This document shows, piece by piece, positions 35,510 to 44,929 of a DNA stretch of 64,000 nucleotides. Origin of the DNA: CAVDHB01 sp963608705. Lineage in GTDB: Bacteria; Bacteroidota; Bacteroidia; Bacteroidales; Bacteroidaceae. The notes beneath the pieces were generated by a model. It was given only the letters and a program-made list of their open reading frames with translations, was not told the DNA's origin and made no database searches. The number at the start of each line of letters is the position of its first letter. Position 1 is the first letter of the stretch. The position numbers and the translations under genes were made by a program. Location: NCBI GenBank assembly GCA_963608705.1, contig CAVDHB010000078.1, forward strand, positions 20,059 to 84,058, in the 5' to 3' direction.

Positions 35510-37303
35510 TTACATCCGTTCAGGCATCTCTATACCAAGCAGTCCCATGCCGTTCTTCACAATTTTCGCCACATTAGCGGACAAGACAAGACGGAAAAGC
35601 TTTTTCTTCTCGTCTTCTTCACGCAGAATGCTGAAATCATGGTAGAACTGGTTGTATGTTTTCACCAACTCATAGCAATAGTTTGCGATGGAAGAAGGAC
35701 TGTAGTTGTCGCCAGCGTCTTTCACCACTGCCGGGAACTCCACTAATTTCTGAATCAGCTCCTGCTCACGGTCTGAAATCTCCAGGTTGTTGTCCAACAC
35801 GTCCGGCAACTTCAAGCCTTCCGCTTCCGCCTTGCGCAATACGGAACGGATACGTGCGTAAGTATATTGGATGAATGGTCCCGTATTTCCGTTGAAATCA
35901 ATAGATTCTGCCGGATTGAACAGCATGTTCTTGCGTGCGTCCACCTTCAAGAGGAAGTATTTCAAGGCACCCAGTCCTACGATACGAGCCACTTCATTGG
36001 CCTCATCCTCCGGCATATCCGTAAACTTGCCAGCATCTTGTGACACCTTCTTCGCAGTGGACACCATCTCGTCAATCAAGTCATCGGCATCAACCACCGT
36101 ACCTTCACGGCTTTTCATCTTGCCGTTGGGCAGTTCCACCATACCATAAGAGAAATGTACCAGCTCTTTACCCCACTTGAAGCCGAGCTTGTCCAGCAAA
36201 ATAGACAATACCTGGAAGTGATAGTTCTGCTCGTTGCCCACTACATAAATCATCTTGTCGATAGGATAGTCGCGGAAACGCAACTCAGCCGTGCCGATGT
36301 CCTGCGTCATGTAGACAGAAGTACCATCTGAACGAAGCAAAAGTTTCTCGTCCAGTCCCTCCGGCTTCAAGTCTGCCCACACAGAATTGTCCTCTCTGCG
36401 ATAGAACATCCCTTTTTCCAGTCCTTTCTCTACTAATTCCTTTCCTACCAGATAAGTATCGGACTCATAATAAATCTTGTCGAAGCAAACACCCAACGCT
36501 TTGTAGGTCTCGTCGAACCCTGCATATACCCAATCATTCAGCTTTTTCCACAAGGCACGCACCTCCGGGTCTTTATTTTCCCATTTTACCAGCATCGCAT
36601 GCGCCTCTTTAATCAAAGGAGCTTCCTGCTCTGCTTCCTCTTTGGGCATACCTTTCGCCTCAAGTTCCTTTATCTGCTCACGGTAATGCTTGTCAAAAGC
36701 CACGTAGTAGTCGCCAATCAAGTGATCACCTTTCTTGCCGGACGACTGCGGAGTCTCACCATTTCCATAGCGAAGCCAAGCCAGCATGGACTTGCAGATA
36801 TGAATGCCACGGTCGTTCACGATATTCGTGCGTACAACCTTGCGGCCATTGGCAGCAGCAATGTTAGACAACGCCCATCCCAACAGGATATTACGCACAT
36901 GCCCCAAGTGGAGCGGCTTGTTCGTATTGGGCGAAGCATATTCAATCATATACAAAGGCGCGTCCTTTTCCGCTTTCTTGAAGCCGAAAGTAGGATTACC
37001 CCAGACATTGTTCAAGGTATCTATCCATGAGCCTGTGGCCACTGTCAAGTTCAAGAATCCCTTAATCACATTATATTTAGAGATATGTGAGTCATGCGCC
37101 ACCAGATACTCACCCAAATCTTTGGCCGTATCCTCGGGCTTTTTATGGGAAATACGCAAGAACGGGAACACCACTACCGTGAGGTTTCCCTCGAATTCCT
37201 TCTTCGTCTTTTGTAATTGTACGGTTTTGGGATCCGCTTCCTGTCCGTACAGTGCCTTGATACCCTCCAATACGGAAAGGGTAAGTTGCTGTTCTATCTG
37301 CAT
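35510..37303 (-). CDS. argS: Arginyl-tRNA synthetase
   Basis: This 597-residue class I synthetase has the additional N-terminal domain (about 1-110), the HIGH-type motif HLGH at residues 132-135 (SPNTNKPLHLGHVRN) and the KMSK-equivalent GKMKSREGTVV, as usual in argS where the second lysine motif is degenerate. The C-terminal DALR anticodon-binding domain (FIQYTYARIRSVLRKAE) ends GIEMPERM. It leads the operon argS-rnhA-sulfatase from a promoter that abuts the hup terminator. Confidence 0.97.
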   Translation of the reverse strand: MQIEQQLTLSVLEGIKALYGQEADPKTVQLQKTKKEFEGNLTVVVFPFLRISHKKPEDTAKDLGEYLVAHDSHISKYNVIKGFLNLTVATGSWIDTLNNVWGNPTFGFKKAEKDAPLYMIEYASPNTNKPLHLGHVRNILLGWALSNIAAANGRKVVRTNIVNDRGIHICKSMLAWLRYGNGETPQSSGKKGDHLIGDYYVAFDKHYREQIKELEAKGMPKEEAEQEAPLIKEAHAMLVKWENKDPEVRALWKKLNDWVYAGFDETYKALGVCFDKIYYESDTYLVGKELVEKGLEKGMFYRREDNSVWADLKPEGLDEKLLLRSDGTSVYMTQDIGTAELRFRDYPIDKMIYVVGNEQNYHFQVLSILLDKLGFKWGKELVHFSYGMVELPNGKMKSREGTVVDADDLIDEMVSTAKKVSQDAGKFTDMPEDEANEVARIVGLGALKYFLLKVDARKNMLFNPAESIDFNGNTGPFIQYTYARIRSVLRKAEAEGLKLPDVLDNNLEISDREQELIQKLVEFPAVVKDAGDNYSPSSIANYCYELVKTYNQFYHDFSILREEDEKKKLFRLVLSANVAKIVKNGMGLLGIEMPERM

Positions 37304-37335
37304 ATAATTTTTATTTGTTCATCTGTTTAGAGGTG

Positions 37336-37343
37336 CAAAGTTA
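37336..37343 (-). promoter_or_regulatory. Bacteroidota -7 box of argS
   Basis: The minus strand reads TAACTTTG, 32 bases before the argS ATG. The T-tract of the hup terminator ends immediately upstream of it. Confidence 0.6.
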
Positions 37344-37344
37344 C

Positions 37345-37390
37345 AAAAAAAGTCCGTCTTCCGACACGGGGTGTGTCAAAAAACGGACTT
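37345..37390 (-). terminator. Rho-independent terminator of hup
   Basis: On the minus strand an outer 8 bp stem (37383-37390 with 37350-37357) encloses an inner stem (GACAC/GTGTC, 37363-37377) and is followed by seven T. It is within a base or two of the argS promoter. Confidence 0.85.
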
Positions 37391-37410
37391 GAAGTCTTGC
37401 ATTCTTGTTT

Positions 37411-37683
37411 TTACTGTACGGCGTCAGACAACTCTGCGCCAGCTTTGAATTTCACCACCTTCTTGGCAGGAATCTCAATAGCCTCTTTCGTATGGGGGTT
37501 GATGCCCGTTCTGGCGGCACGTTCAGAGAGGGAGAAGGTGCCAAAACCCACTAATGCGATCTTATCGCCTTTTTTCAAGGCACTGCTCACTGCAGATACG
37601 AACGCATCCAACGCTTTTTTGGAATCGGCCTTGTTCAAGCCTGCCTCCGATGCAATTGCATCAATCAATTCTGATTTATTCAT
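37411..37683 (-). CDS. hup: HU family DNA-binding protein
   Basis: The 90-residue histone-like protein has the full HU fold: helices in MNKSELIDAIASEAGLNKADS and ALDAFVSAVSSALKKGD, then VGFGTFSLSERAARTGINP, with the conserved DNA-intercalating arm (ARTGINPHTKEAIEIPA). It binds and bends DNA without sequence specificity. It is monocistronic, with its own promoter and terminator. Confidence 0.96.
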   Translation of the reverse strand: MNKSELIDAIASEAGLNKADSKKALDAFVSAVSSALKKGDKIALVGFGTFSLSERAARTGINPHTKEAIEIPAKKVVKFKAGAELSDAVQ

Positions 37684-37738
37684 ATTCTTAAAATGATTAG
37701 TTCTACTCTTATCTTGTTATTAGATAGGTTTCTATATG

Positions 37739-37746
37739 CAAATATA
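37739..37746 (-). promoter_or_regulatory. Bacteroidota -7 box of hup
   Basis: The minus strand reads TATATTTG, about 55 bases upstream of the hup start codon. Confidence 0.6.
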
Positions 37747-37851
37747 AGAGAAGAAATTGGATTAGCAAACTTTTTTACGGGAAAAGAGAAGAAATAGGGT
37801 GAAAATACGAGGAAAACGTAGGCTGTCAGCGTGCCGAATGATTTTTCTTTG

Positions 37852-37859
37852 TATTTTTG
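37852..37859 (+). promoter_or_regulatory. Bacteroidota -7 box of the rhomboid gene
   Basis: TATTTTTG lies 32 bases before the ATG at 37892 and is followed by an A-rich leader. Confidence 0.6.
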
Positions 37860-37891
37860 CACACGTAAAACATCAAACAAATAAAACTATT

Positions 37892-38908
37892 ATGGGATTC
37901 AAGACTCCACCCGTTACAAAGAACTTGATTATTATCAATGTGTTATTCTTCCTGGCCACATACGTCTTTTCCGGGAAAGGTATCGACTTGAACTATGACC
38001 TCGGGCTTCACTTCTTCCTCTCGCCCGATTTCCAACTATACCAACCACTGACTTATATGTTCCTCCACGGAGGATTCACCCATATACTCTTTAATATGTT
38101 CGCCGTATGGATGTTCGGACGCATCGTGGAATATGAATGGGGGAGCAAGCGTTTCCTGATTTACTATCTGATTTGTGGATTAGGAGCCGCGCTTACGCAA
38201 GAGCTGGTCACGGCAGCCCATTATTTCATGACCGTATCTTCCATGCCGCATGAGCTGGTGAACATCGTCATGGAACAAGGTGCGGATGCCATACGACAGA
38301 ATATGAATTTCACAGACGAAACGATGGCTTCCTTAAATGAGACATTGAACGGTACTACCGTAGGTGCGTCTGGTGCCGTCTTCGGCATCTTGCTCGCTTT
38401 CGGCATGATGCACCCCAACGACCGCCTGTTTATATTCCCATTACCTGTTCCTATCAAAGCAAAATGGTTTGTAATTGGTTATGCGGCAGTGGAGCTTTTC
38501 TTAGGAATCAGTCAGCCAGGTTCCACTATCGCCCACTTTGCTCACCTTGGCGGAATGCTGGTTGGATTGGTTCTGATTCTTGTATGGCGTAAACAAGGCA
38601 GACGACAGAATCCATGGGGAAACGGCCCGAGTCCTTTTGGCGAAGACAACTGGTATGCCTCCACTACTGAATACACGGCCAAGCCTGTGAAGAAAAGCTT
38701 CTTTGCACGTTGGAAAGAGAAATTGCAACGAAGGACCAGCAAAAAGAACCGCTTCCACTACGGAGAACGGACTGAAGACTACACGTATAACGCCCAAAAG
38801 AAAGAACGACAAAAAGAGATTGACCGAATTCTGGAGAAAGTTTCCAAACACGGATATAACAGTTTGACAGATGAAGAAAAGAAAAAGCTCTTTGACGCAG
38901 GGAAATAA
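37892..38908 (+). CDS. Rhomboid family intramembrane serine protease with C-terminal DUF6576-like segment
   Basis: The 338-residue protein has six to seven membrane helices. The catalytic serine is Ser160 in GASGAVFG and the base is probably His218 in HFAHLGGMLVG; the oxyanion-region HGGFTHILFNMFAVWMFG (Asn68) is intact. A basic cytoplasmic tail after residue 235 ends in RILEKVSKHGYNSLTDEEKK, a short helical module common on Bacteroidota rhomboids. An unusual stretch of about 45 residues between helices 3 and 4 (SSMPHELVNIVMEQGADAI) forms a long loop. The next gene overlaps its end by 38 bases in another frame. Confidence 0.93.
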   Translation: MGFKTPPVTKNLIIINVLFFLATYVFSGKGIDLNYDLGLHFFLSPDFQLYQPLTYMFLHGGFTHILFNMFAVWMFGRIVEYEWGSKRFLIYYLICGLGAALTQELVTAAHYFMTVSSMPHELVNIVMEQGADAIRQNMNFTDETMASLNETLNGTTVGASGAVFGILLAFGMMHPNDRLFIFPLPVPIKAKWFVIGYAAVELFLGISQPGSTIAHFAHLGGMLVGLVLILVWRKQGRRQNPWGNGPSPFGEDNWYASTTEYTAKPVKKSFFARWKEKLQRRTSKKNRFHYGERTEDYTYNAQKKERQKEIDRILEKVSKHGYNSLTDEEKKKLFDAGK

Positions 38909-40049
38909 CCCAGCCACTCTTTTAGCTAATGCAAAGGAGAGGGAAAAAGGGCATCCCAAAAGCAAAGGACTGAAAAGAAAGAGCATGAACGGACTGATGA
39001 AAATCACATGGATATTGAACATCATTGTGGCGGCGGGAATGGTGATGAGTGCCTATAGCACTTACATTAATCCCGCAGACCATGCCCTTATCTCCTTGGC
39101 TGGACTGTTCTTTCCCTTTTTCTTGTTAGCAAACGTCTTCTTCATTCTGTTATGGCTCTTCTTCTCCACACGCCATTCCCTGCTATCTTTTGCAGCCTGC
39201 CTCTGTTGTATCATGCCCATCCGCACTTATATCCCGTTCAATCCAGGCAGCGGGGCTGTACCAGACAAGGCGGCCAAACTTCTATCTTATAATGTCATGG
39301 GATTTGCCTCTGGAACAGATGAAAGCGACAGGAAAGCATTGCTCACTTATCTGCAAAAAAGCGAGTCAGATATTATCTGTCTCCAAGAAGCCTATGGTCT
39401 TACCCCGGAAGAAGAAAGCACCTATTTTAAAGATTATCCCTACAAGAAATTTACACCGATAGGCATGCACAGCCAAAACGCCTTAGCCTGTTTTTCTAAA
39501 TGCAAGATTCTTTCCTGCCAGAAGCTGGACAACCAGACTGAAATAAACGGCAGCGTAGCCTATCAAATCAAGGTGGGTCCCGATACCATTCTGCTCATCA
39601 ACAACCATCTTCAGTCTAACCGTCTTACAGTAGAAGACAAAAACAAGTATAAGGAGATGCTGAAAGAACCAAGCAAGCAGTCCATTTTCAGAGGTTTGGG
39701 ATTACTTAAGGCAAAACTTCCCGCAGCCAACCGGCTTCGTGGGCCGCAAGCCGACACAGTGGCGCAATTAATCCGTCGTCAGTTAGGGCGGAATGTGTGG
39801 GTATGTGGCGACTTCAACGACTCGCCCATCTCCTATACTCACCGTGTGATTGCGGACAACCTGACAGACGCCTTCGTGGAATCCGGCTCAGGCATCGGCA
39901 TCTCCTATAACCAGAAAGGCTTTCCCTTCCGTATAGACAATATACTCATAAGCCAAGACTGGCGCTCTTTCCGTTGTACTGTAGACCGTTCCATCCATAT
40001 CTCCGACCACTACCCTATCTGGTGCTTTTTGAAACGGAACAGACCCTGA
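38871..40049 (+). CDS. Endonuclease/exonuclease/phosphatase (EEP) family membrane protein
   Basis: The product has two or three N-terminal membrane helices (ITWILNIIVAAGMVMSAYS, LAGLFFPFFLLANVFFILLW) and an EEP hydrolase domain with the expected motifs LLSYNVMG, DIICLQEAYG (metal-binding Glu), LINNHLQS, VCGDFNDSP and SDHYPIW (catalytic His). Substrates of such membrane EEP proteins may be nucleic acid, sugar phosphates or phospholipids; none is indicated. The 38871 start overlaps the rhomboid gene by 38 bases. An ATG at 38985, just before the first membrane helix, is an equally good start and would give 354 residues. Confidence 0.88.
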   Translation: MKKRKSSLTQGNNPATLLANAKEREKGHPKSKGLKRKSMNGLMKITWILNIIVAAGMVMSAYSTYINPADHALISLAGLFFPFFLLANVFFILLWLFFSTRHSLLSFAACLCCIMPIRTYIPFNPGSGAVPDKAAKLLSYNVMGFASGTDESDRKALLTYLQKSESDIICLQEAYGLTPEEESTYFKDYPYKKFTPIGMHSQNALACFSKCKILSCQKLDNQTEINGSVAYQIKVGPDTILLINNHLQSNRLTVEDKNKYKEMLKEPSKQSIFRGLGLLKAKLPAANRLRGPQADTVAQLIRRQLGRNVWVCGDFNDSPISYTHRVIADNLTDAFVESGSGIGISYNQKGFPFRIDNILISQDWRSFRCTVDRSIHISDHYPIWCFLKRNRP

Positions 40050-40116
40050 CGGCGCATATTTCCCACATTTGGAATAAATTAGTAGACACTCCGCCCGTTC
40101 TTAGCTAAAAAAAGTG

Positions 40117-40124
40117 TATATTTG
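40117..40124 (+). promoter_or_regulatory. Bacteroidota -7 box of secDF
   Basis: TATATTTG lies 39 bases before the secDF ATG. Confidence 0.6.
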
Positions 40125-40163
40125 CGGGCTAAAAGAAATAAATAAAACAAGTATAACAAAAAG

Positions 40164-43100
40164 ATGCAAAACAAAGGATTTGTAAAAGTATTTGCCGCAG
40201 CACTTACTCTCGTCTGTTTGTTCTATCTTTCTTTCTCTGCCGTAGTGCGTTACCAAACGAACAAAGCGGAGGAAATGGGACCTGTCGCAGGACAACAGTA
40301 CCTCGACTCGCTGAACAACACGAAGTTCTGGCTGGGCAGCTACACACTGAAACAATGCCAGGAAATGGAAATCGGCCTGGGATTGGACTTGAAGGGTGGT
40401 ATGAATGTCATCCTCGAAGTATCCGTGCCTGATGTCGTGAAGGCATTAGCAGACAACAGCACAGACCCCGCTTTCAACAAGGCCGTGGCGCAAGCAGCCA
40501 AGGAAGCTGAAGAAAGCCAAGACGACTTCCTTACTCTTTTCATCAAGGACTACAAGGCATTGAAACCCGGCGCACGTTTAGCCGAACTCTTTGCCACGCA
40601 GGAGATGAAAGGACAGATTACCAACAGTTCCTCCGACAAGGACGTGGAATCTGTATTGAGAAAAGAAATCAAATCAGCCGTAGAGGCTTCCTATAAGGTG
40701 CTTCGTACCCGTATCGACCGTTTCGGTGTGGTACAGCCTAACATCCAGATGTTGGAAGGCGGACGCAACGGACGTATCATGGTAGAAATGCCGGGTATCA
40801 AAGAGCCAGACCGTGTACGTAAACTTCTGCAAGGAAGTGCCAATCTGGAATTCTGGGAAACGTACAACAGCCAGGAAATCGCTCCTTTGCTCCAGCAGGC
40901 AGACGCAAAACTGAAAGCCGTATTGGCCACACAGGACTCCGCCAAGGCGAAGACCCAGCCAGCTGTAGCTAAGAAAGAGAACACTAAAGGAGGATTGGCC
41001 GCACAGTTCGCCAAGCAAAAAGGCGGCGCACAGGCTGCTGCCACACAGGCTGACGAAGCTGCCCGCAAAGAGCATCCGTTGGCTTCCATCCTACAGATTA
41101 GCGGCAACACAAGCTGCATCGTAGGTTATGCTAACTTCCGTGATACGGCACAGGTGAACCGCTTCCTCGCCATGAAGGAAGTGAAAGACGCACTGCCCAC
41201 AGACCTTTCCTTGAAATGGGGTGTGAAGCCGGCTTCACAAGACCAATCCGGACAAATATTCGAACTCTACGCCATCAAAGTGAGCAGCCGCGATGGGAAA
41301 GCGCCTATGGAAGGTGATGTGGTGACACAGGCACAGGACGTGTTCGAGCAAAACGGTCGTCCGGCTGTAAGCATGCAGATGAACCAAGAGGGCGCACGTG
41401 AATGGGCGCAACTAACCAAGGCTAATATCGGCAAAGCCATCGCCATTGTGCTGGATGGCTATGTGTACAGTGCCCCGATGGTACAAAATGAAATTGACGG
41501 TGGACAGTCTTCTATTACAGGTAACTTCACCGTAGAGGACACAAAGGACTTAGCCAATGTGTTGAACACTGGTAAAATGCCGGCACCGTCTCATATCGTG
41601 CAAGAAGAAGTAATCGGTCCGACGCTCGGACAGGCTTCCATTAACCAAGGTATTACTTCCTGCGTGGTAGCTTTCGTCATTTTGATGACCTTCATGTGCG
41701 TGATGTACGGATTCATTCCGGGTATGATTGCCAACAGTGCGTTGGTACTCAACTTCTTCTTCACCTTGGGTATTCTGACGTCTTTCCAAGCCGCACTTAC
41801 CATGTCAGGTATTGCCGGTATGGTGCTGTCCTTGGGTATCGCCGTCGATGCCAATGTGTTGATTTACGAGCGTACCAAGGAGGAGATGATGCACGGACTT
41901 GGCACACGTGCCGCCCTGCGTTCGGGTTATAAGAATGCGTTCTCGGCCATCTTCGACTCCAACTTGACTTCTGTCATCACGGCTATTATTTTGTATCTCT
42001 TCGGTACAGGTCCTATCCGCGGATTCGCCACTACCTTGATTATCGGTATCATGGCCTCCTTCTTCACCTCTGTGTGGATCACTCGCTTGATTTACACACA
42101 CTTCATGGACAAGGAGAAACTTCTGCACTTGACCTTTACCACCGCATTGACAAAGAATCTTCTGCGCAACCCGCACGTGAACTTCATGAAGAAGCGCAAA
42201 ACTTCCATCACGATATTCATCGTGTTGCTCTTGGTAGCCATTGGCTCACTTTGCACTCGTGGACTGAGCCGCAGCATCGACTTCACAGGTGGTCGTAATT
42301 ATGTGGTACTGTTCGAGAAGCCTGTTGAGCCGGAAACCGTGCGCAACGTAGTAGAGAAAGAGTTCGGCCCTGACTGCACCGTCAGTGCGTTGGCTATCGG
42401 AACAGACGGAAAGACCATTCGTATTTCCACCAACTACCGCATCAATGAAAACAACGACGCAGTGGATTCCGAAGTGGAGAGCCATTTGTTCACGGCTTTG
42501 CAGAAAGGTAATCTCTTAGGCAAAAATGTGACGTTGGCCAAGTTCAAGGACAGCAGCGACCATCAAGGAGGTACGATAGTAAGCTCTCAGAAAGTAGGAC
42601 CTTCCATTGCGGAAGATATTACCTACGGAGCTATCATCTCTGTCGTAGTAGCATTGGTAGCTATCTTCCTGTACATCCTCTTGCGGTTCCGCAACGTGGC
42701 CTACTCTCTTGGTGCGTTGGTGGCCTTGGCCATCGATACGATGTTGATTATCGGTGTCTACTCCTTGTGCTGGGGTTGGGTTCCTTTCTCATTGGAGGTT
42801 GACCAGACCTTTATCGGTGCCGTCCTCACGGCCATCGGTTACTCCATCAATGATAAGGTGGTGATTTTCGACCGTATCCGTGAGTTCTTCCATCGTTATC
42901 CAGACCACAAGATAGTGGAATTGTATAACGACTCGTTGAACACGACATTGAGCCGAACCATCAATACTTCTCTGGCTACGTTGGTAGTGCTGTTGTGTAT
43001 CTTCTTCCTGGGTGGAGAAAGTATCCGCAGCTTCTCCTTCGCCATGATTTTAGGTATTGTCATCGGTACGCTGTCTTCCATCTTCATGGCCGCTCCCATC

Positions 43101-43172
43101 TCCTTCTTGGTGATGAACAAACAGGCCAAGAAAAGACAAGCGTTAGCAGCTTCCGCTACGGAAACGAAATAA
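40164..43172 (+). CDS. secDF: Protein translocase SecDF fusion
   Basis: The 1002-residue protein fuses SecD (about 1-610) and SecF (about 680-990), as is usual in Bacteroidota. It uses the proton gradient to help pull secreted proteins through SecYEG. SecD parts include GLDLKGGMNVILEV, the P1 head domain, and the membrane motif LGIAVDANVLIYERTKEE. SecF has RSIDFTGGRNYVV and AIGYSINDKVVIFDRIRE. An Ala/Gln/Lys-rich insert lies at about residues 255-300 (AKTQPAVAKKENTKGG). It is monocistronic. Confidence 0.97.
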   Translation: MQNKGFVKVFAAALTLVCLFYLSFSAVVRYQTNKAEEMGPVAGQQYLDSLNNTKFWLGSYTLKQCQEMEIGLGLDLKGGMNVILEVSVPDVVKALADNSTDPAFNKAVAQAAKEAEESQDDFLTLFIKDYKALKPGARLAELFATQEMKGQITNSSSDKDVESVLRKEIKSAVEASYKVLRTRIDRFGVVQPNIQMLEGGRNGRIMVEMPGIKEPDRVRKLLQGSANLEFWETYNSQEIAPLLQQADAKLKAVLATQDSAKAKTQPAVAKKENTKGGLAAQFAKQKGGAQAAATQADEAARKEHPLASILQISGNTSCIVGYANFRDTAQVNRFLAMKEVKDALPTDLSLKWGVKPASQDQSGQIFELYAIKVSSRDGKAPMEGDVVTQAQDVFEQNGRPAVSMQMNQEGAREWAQLTKANIGKAIAIVLDGYVYSAPMVQNEIDGGQSSITGNFTVEDTKDLANVLNTGKMPAPSHIVQEEVIGPTLGQASINQGITSCVVAFVILMTFMCVMYGFIPGMIANSALVLNFFFTLGILTSFQAALTMSGIAGMVLSLGIAVDANVLIYERTKEEMMHGLGTRAALRSGYKNAFSAIFDSNLTSVITAIILYLFGTGPIRGFATTLIIGIMASFFTSVWITRLIYTHFMDKEKLLHLTFTTALTKNLLRNPHVNFMKKRKTSITIFIVLLLVAIGSLCTRGLSRSIDFTGGRNYVVLFEKPVEPETVRNVVEKEFGPDCTVSALAIGTDGKTIRISTNYRINENNDAVDSEVESHLFTALQKGNLLGKNVTLAKFKDSSDHQGGTIVSSQKVGPSIAEDITYGAIISVVVALVAIFLYILLRFRNVAYSLGALVALAIDTMLIIGVYSLCWGWVPFSLEVDQTFIGAVLTAIGYSINDKVVIFDRIREFFHRYPDHKIVELYNDSLNTTLSRTINTSLATLVVLLCIFFLGGESIRSFSFAMILGIVIGTLSSIFMAAPISFLVMNKQAKKRQALAASATETK

Positions 43173-43193
43173 ACATCTATACTTTATAATTGT

Positions 43194-43230
43194 AAAAAGC
43201 GGGCGTTCCTCCGGGGATGTCCGCTTTTTT
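43194..43230 (+). terminator. Rho-independent terminator of secDF
   Basis: AAAAAGCGG (from 43194) pairs with CCGCTTTTT (to 43229) across a GC-rich loop, with a T-run on the 3' side. Confidence 0.75.
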
Positions 43231-43264
43231 CATGCCCGTACTTGCTTCTTTCAAGAAAAAAACG

Positions 43265-43272
43265 TAAGTTTG
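43265..43272 (+). promoter_or_regulatory. Bacteroidota -7 box of the DUF3843 gene
   Basis: TAAGTTTG lies 36 bases before the ATG at 43309. An in-frame TTG at 43270 falls inside this box and is therefore not the start. Confidence 0.55.
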
Positions 43273-43308
43273 CGGGTGCTAAAATGGCATTTTAAACAAG
43301 ACAAAATA

Positions 43309-44856
43309 ATGAAAAAACTATTTGCGAACGACTGGTTACTGCTTCATCCTTATACTCAGGCGGATGAAACAGACTTCTATTATACGAAGATTGCCAACAA
43401 AGTCTATGAGACCTTAATGTATTCCAAACTGGCTAACGCCTTCCCGACAGACGCTAATATGCGCTATACAAGTCTGTGTCTGACAGCATGGTTCGAGGAT
43501 GTCATCTCACAGACAAATATCTGGCACACCTTCACTGCGGAATGCAAAAAGAACTATGGATACTACCTGCCTTTCTTTGAGCTGACCGAGGACAACTACG
43601 TGCCAGAGGAAATCAATGTGCAGGATGTACGTTATCTGCTGTGGCATCATGTACAATGGTTTCATCGGGCTGATACGGTGATGAATCCAGAGAATCCTGA
43701 CTTTGAGACAGTAGCAGAGACGATTTATAAGATTTTCGACACTGAATATGAGCAGGCACCAGCCAACGACCGACTGAAGAAATTCCTTTACGCCCCAATG
43801 AAAGACACGGACTTCTCCCATTATCGTGACGTACTGGAATGGTTCCACTACAAGAGCTACTTCAACATTGAGAGTGAGGGAGCCTACTACATGGAAGCGC
43901 AGAAAATCCAGCAGGACAAGAATATCCAGCCGGGCTACAAACCTGCGGCTCTTTACGATGTGAGAGTGCAGCTGCTCTTAGTAGGACGTGGAGACCCTTT
44001 GTCATATACTACAATGGAATGGCTGTCGAAACTCTATGCGGACAAGCCCGAACTGCACTTGGCAAAGAACGCCTTTGTGGAAAAAGGACATTATTTTCTC
44101 TACATCGGCGAAGATGAAAAAGACCTGCAAGTAAAAGACATCTTTGGAGAAGACCCGAACCGGGAACTGACTATCCACAAAAAATCCATAGACGAGAAGA
44201 GTCTGAAGGGAAAGAAACCGGGACAGACACTACTTAGCTGTACGTTAATTCGTTTCGGCAGCGACTGCTATCAGTTTGGAATGTTAGTGGCGCAAGACTA
44301 CACACCTGCCCTCCACGATCAAATCGCCGGACAGCAGAAAGTAGAAAAAGAGGCGAAAGCCTATTACCTGCGTCTCTTCCACAATTTCATGGAAGCCACG
44401 GGAGGTAAGTTCTTCCATTACTGCTTCAATAAAGAGGAAGCGAAAAAATTCGCGGATGAACAGATAAAGGTGGACAAAGACAAACAGCCAGAATTGCCAG
44501 AAATATTCGACAAAGGCTGTGTCATGATAGGCAGCCCGGAGACGGGAGTTGAGTTGCAACCTTATCTGCTGCCGTGTATGAAAGACGCAGACAACAAAGC
44601 GTATGACGAGAAAGTGGCCAAGGAAAACGCCGCGGCTTTCCTGCTGAATCCCCAGCTGGTTTCTTACGAGGCGGCCTGCTTGTTAGAGGATTTAGGCTTG
44701 CTGCCCGACGCCACGCTGCAAAGCCCTTTGGACGAAGCGCATAATAAAGCCTTTTTCGATAAGTACAAGCATTTCCTGACCGATTACTACTTCCACAGAT
44801 TGCGGAGCAAAGACTTCCAAAACAAGGAAGTATTGGACTATCTGAAGAAAGAATAG
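43309..44856 (+). CDS. DUF3843 family protein of unknown function
   Basis: The 515-residue protein begins MKKLFANDWLLLHPYTQADE, has no signal peptide or membrane segment and looks cytoplasmic. Tryptophan- and tyrosine-rich stretches (YLLWHHVQWFHRADT, DVLEWFHYKSYFNIESEGAYY) and a Lys/Glu-rich middle are the main visible traits. I recognise the start as that of the Bacteroidota-specific DUF3843 family, but no catalytic motif stands out and no function is known to me. It has its own promoter and is followed by typA. Confidence 0.7.
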   Translation: MKKLFANDWLLLHPYTQADETDFYYTKIANKVYETLMYSKLANAFPTDANMRYTSLCLTAWFEDVISQTNIWHTFTAECKKNYGYYLPFFELTEDNYVPEEINVQDVRYLLWHHVQWFHRADTVMNPENPDFETVAETIYKIFDTEYEQAPANDRLKKFLYAPMKDTDFSHYRDVLEWFHYKSYFNIESEGAYYMEAQKIQQDKNIQPGYKPAALYDVRVQLLLVGRGDPLSYTTMEWLSKLYADKPELHLAKNAFVEKGHYFLYIGEDEKDLQVKDIFGEDPNRELTIHKKSIDEKSLKGKKPGQTLLSCTLIRFGSDCYQFGMLVAQDYTPALHDQIAGQQKVEKEAKAYYLRLFHNFMEATGGKFFHYCFNKEEAKKFADEQIKVDKDKQPELPEIFDKGCVMIGSPETGVELQPYLLPCMKDADNKAYDEKVAKENAAAFLLNPQLVSYEAACLLEDLGLLPDATLQSPLDEAHNKAFFDKYKHFLTDYYFHRLRSKDFQNKEVLDYLKKE

Positions 44857-44890
44857 ACCCTTTCCATTCGTCTATTTCAATGATTTATCG

Positions 44891-44898
44891 TAACTTCG
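44891..44898 (+). promoter_or_regulatory. Probable -7 box of typA
   Basis: TAACTTCG differs from TAnnTTTG at one position and lies 31 bases before the typA ATG. Confidence 0.4.
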
Positions 44899-44929
44899 CG
44901 TCCGAATTCAGGTAATTATATCAGTATAT

